DNA from: Calycina herbarum | Taxonomy: Eukaryota > Ascomycota > Leotiomycetes > Helotiales > Pezizellaceae | Assembly (NCBI GenBank): GCA_001414485.1 | Contig: LLEY01000021.1 | Location: forward strand, 434,001-498,000 | DNA length: 64,000 nt | Reading direction: 5' to 3' | Part shown: positions 59,674-64,000 of the stretch, piece after piece | Numbering within the stretch: position 1 is the stretch's first letter | Layout: the number at the start of each line of letters is the position of its first letter | The notes under the pieces: model-generated | The model's database searches: none | Seen by the model: the letters and a program-made list of their open reading frames with translations, nothing else | What the model was told of the DNA's origin: nothing | Position numbers and translations under genes: made by a program

Positions 59674-60491
59674 TCACGCATCGTGCATCTCTCTTGCAGC
59701 GGGGGAGTGGTCGGGGAAAGTTTGAAGCTCCCTCTGGCCTTTGGTGGCTCGATCCCTCCTCAGGATAAAGTCGACATATGCCGGATTACGACCTTTGACT
59801 GCAGCAAGTGCGTCTTGCGCAATACCATAGGACAAGCCAAAGACCAATCCCATCTTGGCCGTTCTCGCAGCCATCGTGATTGGGAACCGGTCTACATGTT
59901 GATTAGCGACGATGCAGCATGAGAGCAATATATAATAGGTGGGAGGAGTGGGGGAACACCAAGACCAATAACCAAAAAGGCAAGAGAGGAAAGAGGTCGA
60001 GAAGTACAAAGTAAAAGCATAGATAACATACTCCATAAACTAAAAGTGCCGGCCACGGACAGACTGGCCACGACGGTGTTGATAAAGTCCTTGCTGCCGC
60101 GATACTGATCAAACATGTTCTCGATGGCGAAGAAGCCCGTAGTCCAGAAAGTAACTTTGGCGCCCATCTTCAGGCCCTCCTGGAGGCCGCCAAAGGCCAT
60201 GTGATAGTTCTTGCTCTTGTGGTAGAGATACCACCCCGTCGACGACGTGGGAAAGCGATGCGCATTCTCCGCTCGGAATCGAAAGCCAGCCATTTGACTT
60301 CCGTGACGGATCCCCAACACCATGCCCGCCAGGAAGGAGATGGATGAAGCCATGGTGATGCGGACGGCAAAGGGGAAGCCGACGCGAGAATTCATTCGCA
60401 ATTCCTGCATCCGCTCTGCTCGCACCTTCTTCGCGCGCTCCTCCTCCTCCTTGTCGACATCCTCTAGTCCCCGCGCTGAGATGCTCGCCAT
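59674..60491 (-). CDS. Tim17/Tim22/Tim23-family-like mitochondrial membrane protein
   Basis: Two exons, 60491-60032 and 59891-59674, 225 aa. After an acidic/basic helical N-terminus come several short hydrophobic segments with Gly spacing: VRITMASSISFLAGMVLGI, NYHMAFGGLQEGLKMGAKV, VVASLSVAGTFSL and MGLVFGLSYGIAQDAL, then GRNPAYVDFIL and a hydrophilic tail. This is the pattern of the fungal Tim17-domain proteins. Likely location is the mitochondrial inner membrane; role as translocase subunit, carrier-associated or assembly factor cannot be decided. Start at 60491 (MASISARGLEDVDKEE) is chosen as the first Met of the conserved region; the longer open frame upstream runs into the next gene's promoter and is not credible. 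Confidence 0.8.
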
Positions 60492-60684
60492 GTCGAATGC
60501 TGTCGTGGATGATCTGACGTTGGAATTAGAGCCAGGCAAGCCTCTGGTGGCTGATCTTTTGCAACACAAGATTTGCAAGGTATATTTGATCACCTGACCA
60601 GGCGTCCCCCGCAAAATGCGGGTGTCCGAACGCGGGATCCGCCTTTCACCAACACCACCATTATCAACATCTCCAAACGTCACC
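60492..60684. promoter_or_regulatory. Short divergent promoter
   Basis: 193 bp between the Tim17-like gene (-) and the small acidic protein gene (+). No TATA box. Both genes must share this space for initiation. Confidence 0.5.
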
Positions 60685-61156
60685 ATGGTATGTACACTCT
60701 CTTGCAAAGCACAACGCGTCAAAGCTAAACCCCCATCCCCAGGCCAAAGACGCCATCCAACACACATCCTACACCCTCCGTCTCAAGCACGGGAAACACA
60801 CCGTCCTCCTCTTCGCCGAAGCCACCACCCCCTTCATAACCCTCAAAGACGAGCTCCTCAAGACCCTACGAGAGCGCTTCCCCGGAGGCCTCCCCGTCAG
60901 CGATTCCGACGAGAAGGTCAAGATCCCAGAGTCGGCTGGAGATGTCATCCTTGGTGTTCCGAACGATGTGTATGATAACACGAAGGGATGGACCGAGTTG
61001 GATACCAGCAGTTTGAAGGAGAATTTGAAGGGGTTGGGGATTAAGGATGGGAGTATGCTTGCTTTTACTTTTGTGACGGAGGGGGAGGAGGAGCCCGAGC
61101 CGGAATTCAAGGTTGAGTTTTGTAATTTGGAGGAGTTGTATCCGGAGGAGGAATGA
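60685..61156 (+). CDS. Small conserved acidic protein, possible beta-grasp fold
   Basis: 138 aa in two exons, 60685-60687 (ATG only) and 60743-61156. The intron (GTATGT...CCCCAG) starts directly after the initiator codon. The product begins MAKDAIQHTSYTLRLKHG; YTLRLKHGKHTVLLFAEA, ITLKDELLKTLRERFP and LGIKDGSMLAFTFV suggest a ubiquitin-like beta-grasp arrangement of strand-strand-helix-strand. The C-terminus is strongly acidic (EGEEEPEPEF, YPEEE). I know it only as a conserved fungal hypothetical protein. The start choice rests on the in-frame splice; the first ATG inside exon 2 is at 60968 and would lose most of the fold. Confidence 0.75.
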
Positions 61157-61946
61157 TGGCTTTTTGAATGAAATGGTTGGAGGGGCATACTGGTTGGCGT
61201 ATCGGATGGCGTTAGGGTAGAAGGGGATATCCAAATGAATCATGGACATTACTTTTCAAGTCACTGCAGGTGATAGGGAGAGGGGAATAATATGGGTTCG
61301 TCAAATCAATTGATGTTGCTGCCTGAAGCAATTCCATTTTCAAGAATATGGATTTGAGGCTATGAAATACTACATGGACTTGCTCCCTCACTTCCATCCC
61401 TCTATCACTTGATTCGCAAATTCCTGAACATCACGGTCGGGACACCTGTTTTTTCCCTGCACGATACCAAAGCTATAGCTCAGAAATTGAAATGGGGAGA
61501 CTATGTTTTCGAAGACCCCGAAACAAAAAGATCCTCAAAACCTCGAGACAAAGGAGAAAGTAAAAATCTCCGATTGCTTTAATAGAACATCTTACTTCAG
61601 ATTCCAAGAACCTTTTGATACCCTAAGAAAGTGAGAACAAGGACACAAATTTCTAGATTCCAAAAAAAATTTCAGTCAGGTTCAAACATTAAAGCTTCAA
61701 AAGTTTTATTATGTTAGTATCTCTACAAGTACATTCATCATAATTTCAAAAGAACAGAGAAGCGTCTAAACCCGAGAAACTTTCCACCGAGTATTTTCCA
61801 ATTTATATTCACCCCTGCACATGCCCCTCGGATTCCAACCCCGAACCTCGGCTTCCCCAGATTCTCGGCTTAAGCTTCCCCGCCTCCTTCTACGACAAAC
61901 TCCATCTCTAAAATGATTTCCCCTCAACACCACGGGGGTTTACCTA
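61157..61946. other. Intergenic region
   Basis: 790 bp, no gene supported; minus ORF 61212-61397 is feature-less. The second half should hold the Nudix gene promoter. Confidence 0.45.
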
Positions 61947-63355
61947 ATGCCTCTAAACAGTCCAAGTTGTCTCTTTACAAGGCGATTGTTGAAAGATAAC
62001 GCACCTCCATTCCTCTTCGGGCAACAAGGACAGCAATTCAGAGGGATCTCGATATATTCCTTCTCGAGTAAAAGGAGAGGATTGGGGGGAGAGATTAGAG
62101 CTGGATTGTGGTATAGAAGAACTAGGAAAGGACTCGAGATGGCTCCTCCGGATCTGGAAAAACAATATATGTCTACTAAAGCTTCTAAGAAAACTATAGC
62201 GGAGCCTAGGGCTAGTTCAAGGTACCTTATCCCCCCATCTCTTTCCTTCTTTTCCTTTCCTTTCCTTTCCTCCTCTATCTTAATCCCAGCCTAACAATAA
62301 ATAGTATCATCCTCCTCTCCCCTCTCAATAAAATCCTCCTCCTCCACCGCGTAAAAACTTCCTCCTCCTTCCCCTCCGCCCACGTCTTTCCCGGTGGAAA
62401 TCTGTCATTAGAACAAGATGGGGTGATCGAGGAGGGGAGACATGTTGATGGGAAGGCTTATAGGTGTGCGGCTGTGAGGGAGTGTTTTGAGGAGAGTGGG
62501 ATTTTGTTGGCTAAAAAGGGGGACGGAGAAATGTTGGAGGTTAGCCTTGAAGAAAGAACAAGAGCGAGGAAAGAAATACATGAAGGACGATTGAATTTTG
62601 GGGAATGGGTTGAGGGTTTGGGTGGGGTTGTTGATTGTGGTTCGTTTTCCCCATCCTCTTTCGGTCGATGATTATGGCTCGATATAGAGAAATAAGAACT
62701 GACGAAAAGTCAATCGATAGAAAGACTCATACCCTTCACCCGCTGGATCACACCGCCTAATCTACCCCGAAGGTTTACGACGCAGATGTATATCTATTTC
62801 CTCCCTCTCTCCTCTACAAACTCCACCCCCGAATCAGCGAAATCACTGCCGCAATCAGCAATAACGCCCATCCCCACCCACGACGGTGGATTGGAACATA
62901 CAACTGCTGAATTCGAATCTTGCGCTCATTGGTTACAACAAGCGAGGGAAAATAAGGTTATCCTTTTTCCGCCTCAATACTACTTAATGCACCTCCTCGC
63001 TCCATTCATCCCCTCGCTCTCAAATCCGACAATACACGAGCTACAGTCCCAACGCCAGGCTATCCTTGAATTCCTTGATACTGCCGAGCGAAGCGAGGGA
63101 ACTGCTAATTCTACAAATAACGTTAAATGGGCTGACAAAGTCATCTCCCCAAAAGGACTTTTAATGACAAAAGATGGAAGAAGTGTTTTGGGATTAGATC
63201 ATCCGGGGCCGGAGTTGGAGAGGAGTGGGAGGGGGGGTGATGGGGAGAGGGTTGTGCTTGTTAGGTTTAGGAAGGAAGGACCTAGGGATGTGGAGGTTAG
63301 GTTTAGGAAGGAGGTTTTGGAGGAGGAGAGGAGGGGGAAGGGGGAAAAGTTGTAG
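61947..63355 (+). CDS. Nudix hydrolase, NUDT19-like
   Basis: Three exons, 61947-62221, 62305-62639, 62721-63355, 414 aa. The catalytic core is readable: VFPGGNLS, then a Nudix helix AAVRECFEESGIL (R-E-x2-E-E-x-G). RW-IT-PP, LPRRFTTQMYIYFLPL and LFPPQYYLMHLLAPF are characteristic of the NUDT19/RP2 branch, whose members are CoA diphosphatases in peroxisomes or mitochondria. The first 60 residues from 61947 are Arg/Ser/Phe-rich and almost free of acids, like a mitochondrial presequence; an internal ATG at 62139 (MAPPDLEKQ) would give a 350-aa form without it. The second donor GTTCGT is weak and the junction C-ER-LIPF is the least certain part. The C-terminus is Lys/Glu-rich with no SKL. Confidence 0.82.
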
Positions 63356-64000
63356 GGTTTGTGGTTTCTGGGGGAGATTTGTGGGGAGTTTGGGGTTGGG
63401 GTTTTAGGTGGGTTGGGGGGTCGGGGGTGTTTATATAGAGAGTTGGGCGTTGATGGATTTCGTAGATTGCGAGGGCGTTTGTTGGTATACTTCAGGCCAG
63501 ATCTTGCCTCGTACTTAAGTAAAGCATAGAGAGGACAAAGAAATAGATGTCACAGAATAGAGAGGTAAGAGAAAGCTTGTAATCTACTAAGGCTAAGCAG
63601 TTCTTGATTTTCAGTGGAGTTCTTGTTTCCTTATGAAATTCAACTAACGGCCTCTTAATATTAGGTGCCCTTCTTGCTTGTGTATTCACTGAACTAAAAA
63701 TCTTTCCACTGGGCTTCCTCAAAGCTGAAGAAACGCTTAGGCGAATATTCACCCTATCGACCAAGAACTTTCTACCTAAGAGATCAGCCTACGTCGATAT
63801 CTAATATCTAATAGCGAATGCGTCAATCCATACAAACCCCAAGCCAAGTACTAAACGAGGATGTAATTTTACTCGCATATAAATTTATGTCAATCTCAAT
63901 CTCAAGTCCTCTTTTTCTCCCTCAAACAAGAAGACCTCCCACTCTTAAACTTTAACAAAGTCTCGAGGAAAACAAAAAAATCTAAACCGCAATTATAAAC
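63356..64000. other. 3' flank to window end
   Basis: G-rich 3' region of the Nudix gene to about 63430, then AT-richer sequence. The minus ORF 63492-63764 (90 codons) has no recognisable features. Nothing else seen. Confidence 0.4.

Noticed and set aside
63492..63764. Minus ORF, 90 codons near the window end
   Set aside because: No motif, no neighbour support, AT-rich flank.

Overview
The window is filamentous ascomycete (Pezizomycotina) nuclear DNA. Evidence: many short GT-AG introns, a group of typical single-copy ascomycete genes (LYS1, VPS53, PUT1, SmG, an NTR2-like factor, a hybrid histidine kinase, an AA9 LPMO), and AT-rich repeat blocks in which CpA/TpG is scarce, TpA is abundant and CAG/CAA codons have become TAG/TAA, the footprint of repeat-induced point mutation (RIP). 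A Leotiomycete such as a Helotiales species is my guess from gene style; it is not proven.

Layout. 1-9438 is a RIP-degraded transposon block: the 3' end of one LTR element (1-512), a Ty3/Gypsy copy on the minus strand (to 6406), AT-rich debris, and a pogo/Fot1-like DNA transposon (7577-9438). 9439-42062 is a gene-bearing island: histidine kinase (+), AA9 LPMO (+), amidoligase-fold protein (+), Cdc25/rhodanese phosphatase-like protein (+), SmG (-) divergent from an NTR2-like splicing factor (+), a secreted protein of unknown function (-), saccharopine dehydrogenase LYS1 (-), an OPT oligopeptide transporter (-) divergent from an M20 carboxypeptidase (+), and VPS53 (-). 42065-56370 is one pogo-like transposon swollen to 14.3 kb by nested insertions: a 329-bp solo LTR, and a Gypsy element that itself carries a second, 6.7-kb Gypsy element in its gag region. 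All three LTR insertions and the pogo element show target-site duplications. A 151-bp solo LTR-like element follows at 56445-56595. 57664-63355 is again genic: proline dehydrogenase PUT1 (-), a Tim17-family-like protein (-), a small acidic protein with a three-base first exon (+), and a NUDT19-like Nudix hydrolase (+).

Functional links. The SmG and NTR2-like genes share a 227-bp divergent promoter and both serve the spliceosome. LYS1 has a pair of inverted Gcn4/CPC1-type sites about 100 bp upstream of its start. The peptide transporter and the carboxypeptidase are divergent neighbours, which suits peptide-nitrogen use. Exon structures were worked out by hand from splice consensus and reading-frame continuity; each coding total given is divisible by three. 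No tRNA, rRNA or CRISPR was seen.
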